Shown piece by piece: positions 16,538-26,077 of a DNA stretch of 59,349 nt. The DNA is from Amycolatopsis pithecellobii (GTDB lineage: Bacteria > Actinomycetota > Actinomycetes > Mycobacteriales > Pseudonocardiaceae): positions 1 through 59,349 of the forward strand of contig NZ_WMBA01000051.1 in the NCBI RefSeq assembly GCF_009707865.1. Direction: 5' to 3'. The notes below the pieces were generated by a model that worked only from the letters and a program-made list of their open reading frames with translations, had not been told where the DNA came from and made no database searches. Each line of letters starts with the position of its first letter. Position 1 is the stretch's first letter. A program made the translations under genes and the position numbers.

Positions 16538-17227
16538 CTACTCCGCCGCCGCGCGGGTTGCGGCCTCCTCGGCGCGTGCCACGGCCACCGCACCGTTGTG
16601 CATCACGTGGTCGTACATCAGCTGGCCCGCGGTCGCCGCATCGCCGGCGCGGATCGCGTCGATGATCGCGGCGTGGCCGAGGACCTCCCGGTCGGCCTTG
16701 CGGATACTGCGCAGCTCGGAGTTGAGATTGACGAACGGCGCCGACGCGCGCAGGAACCGCACGAGCAGCCCTGACTCGCCTGCGTCGTTGATGCGCTGGT
16801 GGATCGTGTGGTTCACGCTGCGCGCGGTGACCGCGTCGCGCGCCCTGATCGCCTTCCACATCTGCTTGTCCAGCTTCTCCAGCTCGTCGAGCTCCGCGCC
16901 GGAGAGGTTTTCGACCGCACGTTCGGTGAGCGTCCGCATGATGAACGCGTGCATCTCGAACACGTCCGCGACGTCGGTCGGGGTCAGCTCGACCACCTGG
17001 AAACCGCGATGCACGTGGCCGGTGACCAGCCCCTGCCGCTCCAGGATGGCCAGCGCCTCTCGCACCGGAGTCGTACTGACGCCAAGACGTTCGGCGAGAG
17101 GCACGAGCCGGAGCGAGCCCGGTTCGCGATGCTCGCCGGCAACGATTTCGGCCCGCAACGTGTCAGCGATCTGGTCGCTGAGCTTGACCGGCCCTACCGA
17201 GTCCACCACGAACACGTTGTGCCACAC
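16538..17227 (-). CDS. GntR family regulator, FadR subfamily (FCD domain)
   Basis: About 229 residues: an N-terminal winged helix-turn-helix (KLSDQIADTLRAEIVAGEHREPGSL, then RLGVSTTPVREALAILERQGLV) followed by an all-helical FCD ligand-binding domain with His residues (TARSVNHTIHQRI, GHAAIIDAIRAGD, YDHVMHN) that commonly hold a metal and a carboxylate effector. The start is uncertain: several in-frame GTGs exist (17227, 17215, 17209); the frame upstream is not GntR-like. It is divergent from the aldehyde dehydrogenase and central in the island, so I infer that it binds the recurring TTGA-N7-TCAA sites and responds to a pathway acid. Confidence 0.9.
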   Translation of the reverse strand: MWHNVFVVDSVGPVKLSDQIADTLRAEIVAGEHREPGSLRLVPLAERLGVSTTPVREALAILERQGLVTGHVHRGFQVVELTPTDVADVFEMHAFIMRTLTERAVENLSGAELDELEKLDKQMWKAIRARDAVTARSVNHTIHQRINDAGESGLLVRFLRASAPFVNLNSELRSIRKADREVLGHAAIIDAIRAGDAATAGQLMYDHVMHNGAVAVARAEEAATRAAAE

Positions 17228-17287
17228 CGGGACCGCACTGTCAAACGCCCACGCCGGAAAACGGCCGACAGTGTTCCGCTGATTTAA

Positions 17288-17306
17288 TATTTGGTTTAAG
17301 ATTAGA
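17288..17306. promoter_or_regulatory. Putative GntR operator, one conserved half
   Basis: TATTTGGTTTA matches 10 of 11 bases of the left half of the 21364 site (TATTTGATTTA); the right half diverges. The AT-rich stretch ends at the aldehyde-dehydrogenase ATG, so it probably contains the promoter of a leaderless or near-leaderless transcript and could serve GntR autoregulation. Confidence 0.4.
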
Positions 17307-17307
17307 T

Positions 17308-18735
<1,428 letters not shown>

Positions 18736-18741
18736 CGGTGT

Positions 18742-19665
18742 TCACGGGCGGAGCACGGCGATGACCTGCTCGACGGCGCGGCGGTTGAGCGCGCGCAGGG
18801 CCGCCGTGCTCACCCCGGCCGCGTGCGGGGTCAGCACTACCCGCCCGGTTGCGACGAGGCCGGAAACCGTTGCGGCGCTTGGTGGTTCCTCGCTGAACAC
18901 ATCGAGCGCCGCAGCGCCGAGTTCGCCCGTGCGCAGTGCCTCGATGACGGCGTTCTCGCTGACCACTCCGCCGCGCGAGGCGTCGATGAGGATGCCGTCC
19001 GGCCCGATCCGCTGGAGTTCGTCGCGGCCGATGAGGCCGCGCGTCGCGTCGGTCAGCGGCAGGTGCAGGCTGACGATGTCGCTGCCGTCCAGCAGCTCGT
19101 CGAACGACGTGGCCGTCACGCCAGGGACCGGATCGGCGTAGGGGTCGAAACCCAGCACCCGCATCCCGAACGTCGCCGATGCGACGTGCGCGAGGCCGCG
19201 CCCGATATGGCCCAGCCCGACGACACCCAGCGTGCGACCGGTGAGCTGGTGCGAGCGCCCGTCCGCGAATCGCGCGCGCCAGTCCCAGGTGCCGTCGTCG
19301 AACCGGCGCGCGGCGAAGGCGAACCGGCGGCTCAACCCGATCATCGCCCAGATCGCCCACTCGATCACGGCGTCCGGCGCGGCACCGGCACCGCTGACCA
19401 CCGTGATCCCCCGTTCTTCTGCGGCCCGTAGATCCACGTGCTCGGTTCCCGCGGTGACGGTGGCGATCACCCGGAGCCGGGGTGCCCGCGCCAGCAACGC
19501 CCGGTCCACCACGGTGGGCCACACCGCGATCAGGCCCTCGGCCTCGGTCAGCTCCTCCAGCGCACCGATCCGGATCCGCGCCCGCCCGGCCAGCCAGCGC
19601 TGGGCATCCGGATCGGACAGGTTCCGGCTCAGCACGACGATCGGGGCACCGTCCATTGTGGTCAC
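18742..19665 (-). CDS. D-isomer-specific 2-hydroxyacid dehydrogenase
   Basis: A 307-residue NAD(P)-dependent dehydrogenase interconverting a D-2-hydroxy acid and a 2-oxo acid. Rossmann motif GLGHIGRG begins at Gly150; the catalytic triad is Arg231 (ASRGG), Glu260 (FSEEPP) and His281 (TPHAAG). The GTG start lies in a GTGA overlap with the SDR stop; an ATG three codons in is an alternative. It is the last gene of the operon aldo-keto reductase - SDR - this gene. With the FMN oxidase at 5182 it would let both hydroxy-acid enantiomers reach the 2-oxo acid. Confidence 0.92.
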   Translation of the reverse strand: MTTMDGAPIVVLSRNLSDPDAQRWLAGRARIRIGALEELTEAEGLIAVWPTVVDRALLARAPRLRVIATVTAGTEHVDLRAAEERGITVVSGAGAAPDAVIEWAIWAMIGLSRRFAFAARRFDDGTWDWRARFADGRSHQLTGRTLGVVGLGHIGRGLAHVASATFGMRVLGFDPYADPVPGVTATSFDELLDGSDIVSLHLPLTDATRGLIGRDELQRIGPDGILIDASRGGVVSENAVIEALRTGELGAAALDVFSEEPPSAATVSGLVATGRVVLTPHAAGVSTAALRALNRRAVEQVIAVLRP

Positions 19666-20396
19666 TCGGTCCTTTCGGCATACGGTTGCACCGACAGCTC
19701 GTCCAGGCGCCCCGTCGTCGTGAGGCTCACGACGATCGCCTCCGCGACTTCCCCGGGCGTGAGTGAGCGCCGGCCGGCCAGCAAACCCGCGGCACGCCAC
19801 CGGGTTACGTAGGAGGCGAACTCCTCGGGCGGGAAATGTGCTTCGAAACCGGTGCGGGTGGGGCCGACGACCAGCCGCGTCACCCGCAGCGCGGGGACTT
19901 CCGCCCGCACCCCGCGCACGAGTTCCTCCAGCCCCGCCCGCGCGCACGCATACGGCACCATGCCGGGCCACGGCCTGCCGACCATGGTCGAGCTGAGCAC
20001 GACGAACCGGCCGTCGTGCTCCAGCAGCGGCGGGATCGCCGCCCGCAACGTCTGTGCCGCACCGACCAGCACGGTGCCGAGAACGTCTTGCCACAGCACG
20101 GAACCGGCGGCGGTCAGCTCGGCCAGTGGCGAGATCCCGGCGGCGTAGACGACCGCGTCGAGCCGCCCGAAGCGTTCGAGCACCGCGCCCACGGCGGCCG
20201 TGCACTCCTCCTCGGCCCTTACGTCGCAACGGATTCCGAGCCCGGCAACCTCCGCGGCGAGGTCACGGGCGAGGTCGTGCCGCCGTCCGGCCACGGTCAC
20301 GTCGGCGCCGCGGGCGGCGACGGCACGCACGGTCGCGAGCCCGATCCCGGCGGTGCCGCCGACCACCAGAATCGAGCGGCCCGCCAGGTCGTTCAC
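19662..20396 (-). CDS. Short-chain dehydrogenase/reductase with atypical YxxxR
   Basis: A 244-residue SDR: cofactor loop GGTAGIG (residues 13-19), AAG after strand 4, catalytic Ser135/136 (VLSSTMVG) and Tyr149. The usual lysine of Y-x-x-x-K is Arg153 (YACAR), which normally weakens catalysis, so the enzyme may be slow, specialised or non-catalytic. It is coupled on both sides by GTGA overlaps. Substrate unknown; context suggests alcohol/ketone interconversion in the island's pathway. Confidence 0.88.
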   Translation of the reverse strand: MNDLAGRSILVVGGTAGIGLATVRAVAARGADVTVAGRRHDLARDLAAEVAGLGIRCDVRAEEECTAAVGAVLERFGRLDAVVYAAGISPLAELTAAGSVLWQDVLGTVLVGAAQTLRAAIPPLLEHDGRFVVLSSTMVGRPWPGMVPYACARAGLEELVRGVRAEVPALRVTRLVVGPTRTGFEAHFPPEEFASYVTRWRAAGLLAGRRSLTPGEVAEAIVVSLTTTGRLDELSVQPYAERTE

Positions 20397-21346
20397 CGGA
20401 TCGCGACCGGCGACAGGAGCCGGTCGTATTCGGCGAGCAGTCCAGGATCCGGGGTCAGCTCGGCGGCCTTGACCGTGTCGCTCAGCTGCCGTTCGGACGA
20501 GGCGCCCACGACGACCGAGCTCATCCCCGGGCGTTCCAGTGCCCACACCAGCGCGAGCTGCGCGAGCGAAATGCCGGCGTCATCGGCCAGCGCGCGGGCC
20601 GCGTTCACCGCGCCCACGGTGTCCTCGTTGAGCAGCCGCGCCATCCAGCGTCCCTCCGGCTTGGTGGCGCGCGAGCCGGAGGGCAGCTCGGCCGCGCTGG
20701 TATACCGGCCGGCCAGCACCCCCATCGCGAGCGGTGACCACGCCAGCTGCCCGAGTCCGGCCTTCCGGCACTCGCCGAACACGCCGTCCTCGGGTACGCG
20801 ATACAGCGCGGAATACTGCTCCTGATCGCTGATCGGTAACGCCCAACCTCGTTGCGTGCACAGGGAAACCGCGTCGGCCACCCCTGACGCGGGCCAGCTG
20901 GTCACGCCCCAGTAGACGATCTTGCCGAGCCGCACCAGGTCGTCCATGGTGCGGCAGGTCTCGTCGAGCGGGGTGTCGGGTTCGAAACGGTGGCACTGGT
21001 AGAGGTCAACGTGATCGACACCGAGCCGGCGAAGCGACGCGTCGCACTGCTCGACGATGTGCTTGCGGGACAAGCCCTGGTTGTTCGGCGGCTCGCCGAT
21101 GGGAAAGGACACCTTCGTCGCGAGCACATAGGACTCGCGCGGATACCGGCTCAGGGTACGGCCGACGAGCTGCTCACGATGGCCGTCCTGGTAGAAGTTC
21201 GCGGTGTCGAAGAACCGGACGCCGGCGTCGTAGGCGTGTTCCAGGATGCGGGCCGCGTCGGCGTCGTCCTCGGCCGCGGCCGGCCACGAACCGAAGCCGA
21301 TCACTGAAACCTCGAGCCCCCACCTGCCGACGCGACGGAACTTCAT
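20393..21346 (-). CDS. Aldo-keto reductase
   Basis: A 317-residue (alpha/beta)8 NADPH-dependent reductase of the AKR superfamily, Kv-beta/YajO-like. The tetrad is visible: Asp47 (FFDTANFY), Tyr52, Lys78 (ATKVSF) and His119 (LYQCHRFEP). GASSERQL near the C-terminus is the NADP phosphate-binding region. It is the first gene of the three-gene reductase operon and is divergent from the FAD oxidase; the exact 19-bp operator repeat lies between them, 18 bases from its ATG. Confidence 0.93.
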   Translation of the reverse strand: MKFRRVGRWGLEVSVIGFGSWPAAAEDDADAARILEHAYDAGVRFFDTANFYQDGHREQLVGRTLSRYPRESYVLATKVSFPIGEPPNNQGLSRKHIVEQCDASLRRLGVDHVDLYQCHRFEPDTPLDETCRTMDDLVRLGKIVYWGVTSWPASGVADAVSLCTQRGWALPISDQEQYSALYRVPEDGVFGECRKAGLGQLAWSPLAMGVLAGRYTSAAELPSGSRATKPEGRWMARLLNEDTVGAVNAARALADDAGISLAQLALVWALERPGMSSVVVGASSERQLSDTVKAAELTPDPGLLAEYDRLLSPVAIR

Positions 21347-21363
21347 CGCTTCACTCTCGGCAT

Positions 21364-21382
21364 TATTTGATTTATTGTCAAG
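21364..21382. promoter_or_regulatory. Putative GntR operator, exact repeat copy 1
   Basis: TATTTGATTTATTGTCAAG is the exact reverse complement of 30555-30573, 9 kb away. The core is TTGA-N7-TCAA. It lies in the 59-base divergent region between the aldo-keto reductase and FAD oxidase genes, where one bound repressor could control both. Confidence 0.7.
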
Positions 21383-21405
21383 CTTCTGCGGGAAAGGGTG
21401 GTGGG

Positions 21406-22533
21406 ATGCGCACGGTGGACGTCCTGGTCATCGGCGGTGGGATCGCGGGCGTGTCCGCCGCTTGCGAGCTCGCGGCGCACCGCGAAGTCTGCCTGGTGGA
21501 GCGGGAAAGCATGCTCTCCGCCCATTCCACCGGCCGGTCCGCGGCGACGTTCGTGCTCGCGCTCGGCGCCCCGGGGGTGCGCGCGCTGACCCGCGCCTCC
21601 GCCGCCACGATGACCCGCCCACCGGACATCTTCACGTCCCCGCTGCTGTCGCCCCGGCCGACGCTGTGGTTCTGCGGCGCGGAAGATCTGGCCGCGGGCG
21701 AACGGTTCCGGGCCGAGGTCGCCACGCCCGAGGTGGAGGTGCTGACCCCGGCCGAGGCGCACCGTGCCTGCCCGATCCTGCGCACGGAGAACGTGGCGCT
21801 GGCGATGTGGGACCCCACGGGGTCCGATGTAGACGTGGCCGCGCTGCACGCCGGGTACCTGCGCGGGTTGCTCGCGCGCGGTGGCACCGTCCACCGTGAC
21901 TGGCGGGTGGCCGCACTGGAACGTGACAGTACAATGTGGACGGTCCGAGCAGCTTCCGGTGACGTGGTGCGGGCTCCCGTGGTGGTGAACGCCGCCGGGG
22001 CGTGGAGCGACGAGGTCGCGGGGCTCGCCCGTGTGCGGCCGGCCGGGCTGACTCCGTTACGCCGCACGGTTTTCCTCTCCCCCAGCGACGCTTTTCCGCC
22101 GCGGCGCGAATGGCCGACGCTGGCGTCACTGGGCGGGTTGTTCTACCTCAAGCCCGAAGGCCGGGAATTCCTGTGCTCCCCGATCGACGCGACGCCCGAA
22201 GCGCCCGGTGACCCGAAACCCGACGAGCCGCGGATCGCGAAGGCCATCGAGGACATCAACACGTGGACGCGCCTCGGGCTGCGCCACGTCCGCCGCAGCT
22301 GGGCGGGACAGCGAACCTACGCCGCGGACGGTTTGCCGGTGGTGGGCTTCGACCCGGTGGCCGAGGGCTTCTTCTGGCTGTCCGGGCAAGGCGGTTTCGG
22401 CATCCAGACCGCCCCGGCGATGGCCGGCCTGACCCGCGACCTCATCGTGCCTGGCGAGGTCTCCCCCGCTCTCGCGGCGGCGGGTGTGCACGCGGAAACG
22501 TACTCGCCCGAACGGTTGGCATCCGGCGCCTGA
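21406..22533 (+). CDS. FAD-dependent amine/D-amino-acid oxidase family protein (DAO fold)
   Basis: A 375-residue flavoprotein of the DAO family (D-amino-acid/glycine/sarcosine oxidase, DadA). The N-terminal VLVIGGGIAGVSAACELA dinucleotide fold is followed by VERE; NAAGAWSDEVA and a C-terminal GLPVVGFDP...SGQGGFGIQTAPAMA bind FAD. It probably oxidises a C-N bond to an imine, yielding a 2-oxo acid after hydrolysis, which fits the RidA in the island. The ATG follows a GGAAAGGG ribosome-binding sequence; the frame's earlier start falls in the operator and is unlikely. Confidence 0.9.
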   Translation: MRTVDVLVIGGGIAGVSAACELAAHREVCLVERESMLSAHSTGRSAATFVLALGAPGVRALTRASAATMTRPPDIFTSPLLSPRPTLWFCGAEDLAAGERFRAEVATPEVEVLTPAEAHRACPILRTENVALAMWDPTGSDVDVAALHAGYLRGLLARGGTVHRDWRVAALERDSTMWTVRAASGDVVRAPVVVNAAGAWSDEVAGLARVRPAGLTPLRRTVFLSPSDAFPPRREWPTLASLGGLFYLKPEGREFLCSPIDATPEAPGDPKPDEPRIAKAIEDINTWTRLGLRHVRRSWAGQRTYAADGLPVVGFDPVAEGFFWLSGQGGFGIQTAPAMAGLTRDLIVPGEVSPALAAAGVHAETYSPERLASGA

Positions 22534-22536
22534 ATC

Positions 22537-22550
22537 CGGCCGATCGGCCG
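22537..22550. repeat. Perfect 14-bp palindrome
   Basis: CGGCCGATCGGCCG, four bases after the FAD-oxidase stop and before the next gene. It could form a short hairpin in mRNA acting as an attenuator or stability element, or be a protein site; GC-rich palindromes also arise by chance here. Confidence 0.35.
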
Positions 22551-22609
22551 ATGCGTCACCCTCGCAAATCTGCGGTGATGGGAAACAGTCCAGCTGAGGG
22601 AAGGCGCAG

Positions 22610-23191
22610 ATGAAATCCGTTGAGGCACAAGCCCGCGAACTCGCGGCGAGCTCCGGGCGTTCCTACGAAGACGCACTCCGGCTCGTCCGGATCGAACACC
22701 AGGCCCGGCTGACCGTGGCGGACGCGAGCTTCGCGCTCGGGCATCCGGTCGCGGTGCTCGCGGACTCCGGACTCGAGCCGTCGGTCACCGGCACGACGGG
22801 CCTCGGCCCGCACCTGCGCGATGTCCGCATCGGATACGGCGGCGGAACGTTTCCCGACATCATGGTCGTGACCAGCATCCCGTTACCCGGCGAGAAACCC
22901 GACGAGAACCTGCTCGCGACGGTCCTGCACAACTTCCTCGTCTTCCACGACACGCGCCGGGAAGATGCCCCCGACCGGCGGCTCACCTGGCAACAGGCGA
23001 CGGCGGCCACCCCGGTACCGGTGGAAGTTTCCTTCGCCGGCACCGAAACCCCGGCGACCCAGCTCACGGTCGGCCGGGTGAAAGCCGTGCGCGTACCCTA
23101 TCTGACCGGTCAGGTCGTCATCGGCAGTCACGGAACCGGCATACCCGCCCTCGCTTTGACGGGCGAACAGGCCACCGGTGAGCGCGGCTAA
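22610..23191 (+). CDS. Hypothetical protein, unrecognised family
   Basis: A 193-residue soluble protein that I do not recognise. It has a helical N-terminus (AQARELAASSGRSYEDALRL), a central IGYGGGTFPDIMVVTSIPLPG segment with a Gly-rich turn and beta-rich appearance, then HNFLVFHDTRRED with two His, and an Ala/Thr-rich tail. No signal peptide or membrane helix. A clear GAGGGAAGG ribosome-binding sequence supports the ATG. It follows the FAD oxidase by 76 bases on the same strand, so it probably shares its promoter and pathway. Its stop codon overlaps, tail to tail, the stop of the ABC ATPase gene. A binding, isomerase or enzyme role cannot be decided. Confidence 0.75.
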   Translation: MKSVEAQARELAASSGRSYEDALRLVRIEHQARLTVADASFALGHPVAVLADSGLEPSVTGTTGLGPHLRDVRIGYGGGTFPDIMVVTSIPLPGEKPDENLLATVLHNFLVFHDTRREDAPDRRLTWQQATAATPVPVEVSFAGTETPATQLTVGRVKAVRVPYLTGQVVIGSHGTGIPALALTGEQATGERG

Positions 23192-24171
23192 GCCACCTTC
23201 TCCGCCAGCAGCCAGCACGCGCCCACGCCGCCGCCGTCGACCGGGAAATCGGGCGGGGTCTGCTCGCGGCACAGGTCCATCGCTTCCGGGCAGCGGCCCG
23301 CGAACGGGCAGCCCGCGGTGGTCGTCCCGCTGAACGCGTCGCCGCGGATCGAGGGGCGGCGGCCCGCCTGCTGGACTTCCGGGTCCGGGACGGGCACCGC
23401 CGCGAGCAGGGCCTTCGTGTACGGGTGGGCGGGCCGGCTGAAAACCCGTTCGGCAGGCCCGGTTTCCACGATACTGCCCAGATACATCACCGCCACCCGG
23501 TGCGCGATATGGCGCACCACAGCCAGATCGTGCGAAATGAACAGCAGCGAAACGCCGAACTGTGCCTGTAAATCCTTGAGCAGGTTGATGATCTGGTTCT
23601 GCGTCGACATGTCCAGCGCCGACACGGGTTCGTCGCACAGCACGGCCTCCGGGTTCAGCGCGACGGCTCGCGCGATCGCCAGGCGCTGGCGCTGGCCGCC
23701 GGAGAATTCGTAGGGATAGCGGTCCAGATGCCGTGCCGAAAGACCGACGACGTCCAGCAGTTCGGCCACCCGGTCATGGCGCTCGCGGCGGTTCAGGTTC
23801 GTATGCACCACAAGGGGTTCCGCGATCGACTCGGCCACCGTCATCGCCGGGTCCAGCGACGAGTACGGGTCCTGGAACACCATCTGGACCTTCCTGCGCA
23901 GCGCACGGAACTCCCGGCTGCGCATCGAGGTCACGTCGACACCGTCGATACGGACCGTGCCGCCGCGCAACGCCACCTGCCGCAGCACAGCCCGCGCCAT
24001 CGTCGACTTCCCCGAGCCGGACTCGCCGACGACGGCGACCGTCTCGCCCCGCCCCACCGACAGGCTCGCCCGGTTGACCGCGCGCAACAGTTCCCGCTTG
24101 CCGCGCCTGCCGGTGCGGACCTTGAACGCGACCTCCAGATCGCTGATCTCCACAATGGACGGCTCGCTCAC
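23188..24171 (-). CDS. Oligopeptide ABC transporter ATP-binding protein (DppF-like), second system
   Basis: A 327-residue ATPase: Walker A GESGSGKST, Q-loop FQDPYSSLDPAM, signature SGGQRQR, Walker B VLCDEPVSALD, and the oligopeptide C-terminal domain with CPFAGRCPEAMDLC. It is homologous to, but clearly different from, the ATPase at 10520. The GTG start lies in a GTGA overlap with the upstream ATPase stop. It is the last gene of the second importer operon. Confidence 0.95.
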   Translation of the reverse strand: MSEPSIVEISDLEVAFKVRTGRRGKRELLRAVNRASLSVGRGETVAVVGESGSGKSTMARAVLRQVALRGGTVRIDGVDVTSMRSREFRALRRKVQMVFQDPYSSLDPAMTVAESIAEPLVVHTNLNRRERHDRVAELLDVVGLSARHLDRYPYEFSGGQRQRLAIARAVALNPEAVLCDEPVSALDMSTQNQIINLLKDLQAQFGVSLLFISHDLAVVRHIAHRVAVMYLGSIVETGPAERVFSRPAHPYTKALLAAVPVPDPEVQQAGRRPSIRGDAFSGTTTAGCPFAGRCPEAMDLCREQTPPDFPVDGGGVGACWLLAEKVA

Positions 24172-25172
24172 GACACACCTCCGCCGAGAGTCAGTTCGGC
24201 CGAGCGGACACACCTGACCTGACTGTCCTTATGGGACAAAGTCAGCGGAACCGGTTCGTCACAGGAAGCCGAGTGGTACGAGCAACGCTCACCGAACCGG
24301 CAGCCCGTCGCGAACTCCGCCGGCAACGGCGTCGAACCGGGAATCACCGGCAGCCGGTCCGCACGGCCGGACAGCCGCGGCGTGCAGCGCAACAACCCTT
24401 CGGTATAAGGATGTCGCGGGTTCCGGAACAGCGTCCGCACGTCGGCCTCCTCCACGATCTGCCCCGCGTACATGACGGCGACCCGGTCGCAGATATCGGC
24501 GACCACCCCCATGTTGTGGGTGACGAACACGATCGCCATGTCCAGCTGCGCGCGCATGTCCCGCAACAGGTCCAGGATCTGCGCCTGCACCGTCACGTCG
24601 AGCGCCGTAGTGGCCTCGTCCGCGATGAGCACGCTCGGCTCGCACGCGATCGCCATCGCGATCATCGCGCGTTGCTGCATCCCGCCGGAGAATTCGAACG
24701 GGTAGGCGCCCACGCGGCGCGTGGCGTCCGGGATGCCCACCCGGTCCAGCACCGCGATCGCCGCCGCCCGCGCCTGCTTGCGTGGCATCGACCGGTGCCG
24801 CCGCAGGACTTCGCCGATTTGGTCGCCGATCGTGAACGCCGGGTTCAGGCTCGTCATCGGTTCCTGGAACACCATCGCGATCTCGTTGCCACGGCGGTTT
24901 TCCAGTTCACGCTCGGACAGTCCCACCAGCTCGACGCCGTCGAGCTGAATGGACCCCTTGCGGATCCGGGCCCCGGAGTCGCCCGCCAGACCCATGACCG
25001 CCAGGCACGACAGGCTTTTGCCGGAACCGGATTCGCCGACGAGCCCGAGCACTTCCGAGCCCTGGACGGAAAAACTCACGTCGTCGACGACCGTCACCCA
25101 ATCCTTGCCGGCGCGGAACGCGACTTGCAGCCCGCGCACGGAAAGGCGCGGAATCTCTTTGCCCACAGTCAT
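24168..25172 (-). CDS. Oligopeptide ABC transporter ATP-binding protein (DppD-like), second system
   Basis: A 334-residue ATPase: Walker A GESGSGKS, Q-loop [12 protein letters not shown], signature SGGMQQR, Walker B LIADEATTALD and the C-terminal oligo_HPY region (CRFGERCSYHSASC). The ATG overlaps the permease stop by ATGA; the long open frame further upstream is a shadow of the permease gene. Confidence 0.95.
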   Translation of the reverse strand: MTVGKEIPRLSVRGLQVAFRAGKDWVTVVDDVSFSVQGSEVLGLVGESGSGKSLSCLAVMGLAGDSGARIRKGSIQLDGVELVGLSERELENRRGNEIAMVFQEPMTSLNPAFTIGDQIGEVLRRHRSMPRKQARAAAIAVLDRVGIPDATRRVGAYPFEFSGGMQQRAMIAMAIACEPSVLIADEATTALDVTVQAQILDLLRDMRAQLDMAIVFVTHNMGVVADICDRVAVMYAGQIVEEADVRTLFRNPRHPYTEGLLRCTPRLSGRADRLPVIPGSTPLPAEFATGCRFGERCSYHSASCDEPVPLTLSHKDSQVRCVRSAELTLGGGVS

Positions 25173-26077
25173 TTCCGCCTCAGCTCCCGGCCCAGCGAAT
25201 CGCGGATACCGTCGCTGAGCAGGTTCAACGCCAGCACCGAGAGCATGATCGCGACGCCGGGATAAATTATCAGCGCCGGTGCCTGCGCGGTGTACTGGTA
25301 GCCCTGCCCGAGCATCGCGCCCCAGCTCGCCTGTGGCGGCTGCACACCGAGCCCGAGGAAACTCAGCCCGGCCTCCGCGACCATCGCCCACGCCATCATC
25401 AATGACGTGGAGACGATCAATGGTGACAACACATTCGGCAGCACGTGTTTGCGCAGAATGCGCAGCGTCGGGGTGCCGATCGTGGCCGACGCTTCGATGA
25501 ACGTCTCGTGCCGGATGTCGAGCACCGACGCCCGCACCAGCCGGATCAGCCGCGGCGCGAACACGATCCCGATCGCCAGCATCGAGTGCGTGAGGCCCGG
25601 CCCGAGCGCGCCGGCGACCGCGATGGCGAGAATGAGCGCCGGCAACGCCATCACGGCGTCGTTGGCGGCCATCACCGTCCGGTCGAACCATCCCGAGAAG
25701 TAGCCGCAGACGATCCCGATCGGCACGCCGATGAGCACCCCGACGCCGGTAGCCTCGGCCGCCGCGACGAGGGAAACCCTTGTCCCGGAAATGATCCGGC
25801 TCAGCACGTCACGGCCGAGCTGGTCGGTGCCGAGCCAGTGCCCGCCACCGGGGCCGCTGAACGCGATGCTCAGGTTCTGCTGGTCCGGATCGTAGGGTTG
25901 CAGCCACGGCCCGAAAATCGCCACGATCACCAGCAGCACCAGGAAAGCGAACGCGACGACGGCCAGCCGTTCGCGGGCGAACCTGCGCTGAAACCGGCGC
26001 CGCGCCGGCACCGGACGATGTGCCGGGCCCGCCGTGGTTTTCCGGGCGGCCGGGCGCCCTGTGGTCGTCGAACTCAT
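25169..26077 (-). CDS. Oligopeptide ABC transporter permease (DppC-like), second system
   Basis: A 302-residue permease with the OppC/DppC motif GGHWLGTDQLGRDVLSR after the first membrane helix (VVAFAFLVLLVIVAIFGPWL), and the EAA loop EASATIGTPTLRILRKHVLPN. About six helices. Start and stop both lie in ATGA overlaps with the neighbouring transporter genes. Confidence 0.94.
   Translation of the reverse strand: MSSTTTGRPAARKTTAGPAHRPVPARRRFQRRFARERLAVVAFAFLVLLVIVAIFGPWLQPYDPDQQNLSIAFSGPGGGHWLGTDQLGRDVLSRIISGTRVSLVAAAEATGVGVLIGVPIGIVCGYFSGWFDRTVMAANDAVMALPALILAIAVAGALGPGLTHSMLAIGIVFAPRLIRLVRASVLDIRHETFIEASATIGTPTLRILRKHVLPNVLSPLIVSTSLMMAWAMVAEAGLSFLGLGVQPPQASWGAMLGQGYQYTAQAPALIIYPGVAIMLSVLALNLLSDGIRDSLGRELRRK

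Noticed and set aside
25172..25691. Long N-terminal extension of the DppD-like ATPase frame
   Set aside because: The extra residues are an Arg/Ala-rich shadow of the DppC-like permease in another frame; the ATGA overlap at 25169-25172 fixes the real start.
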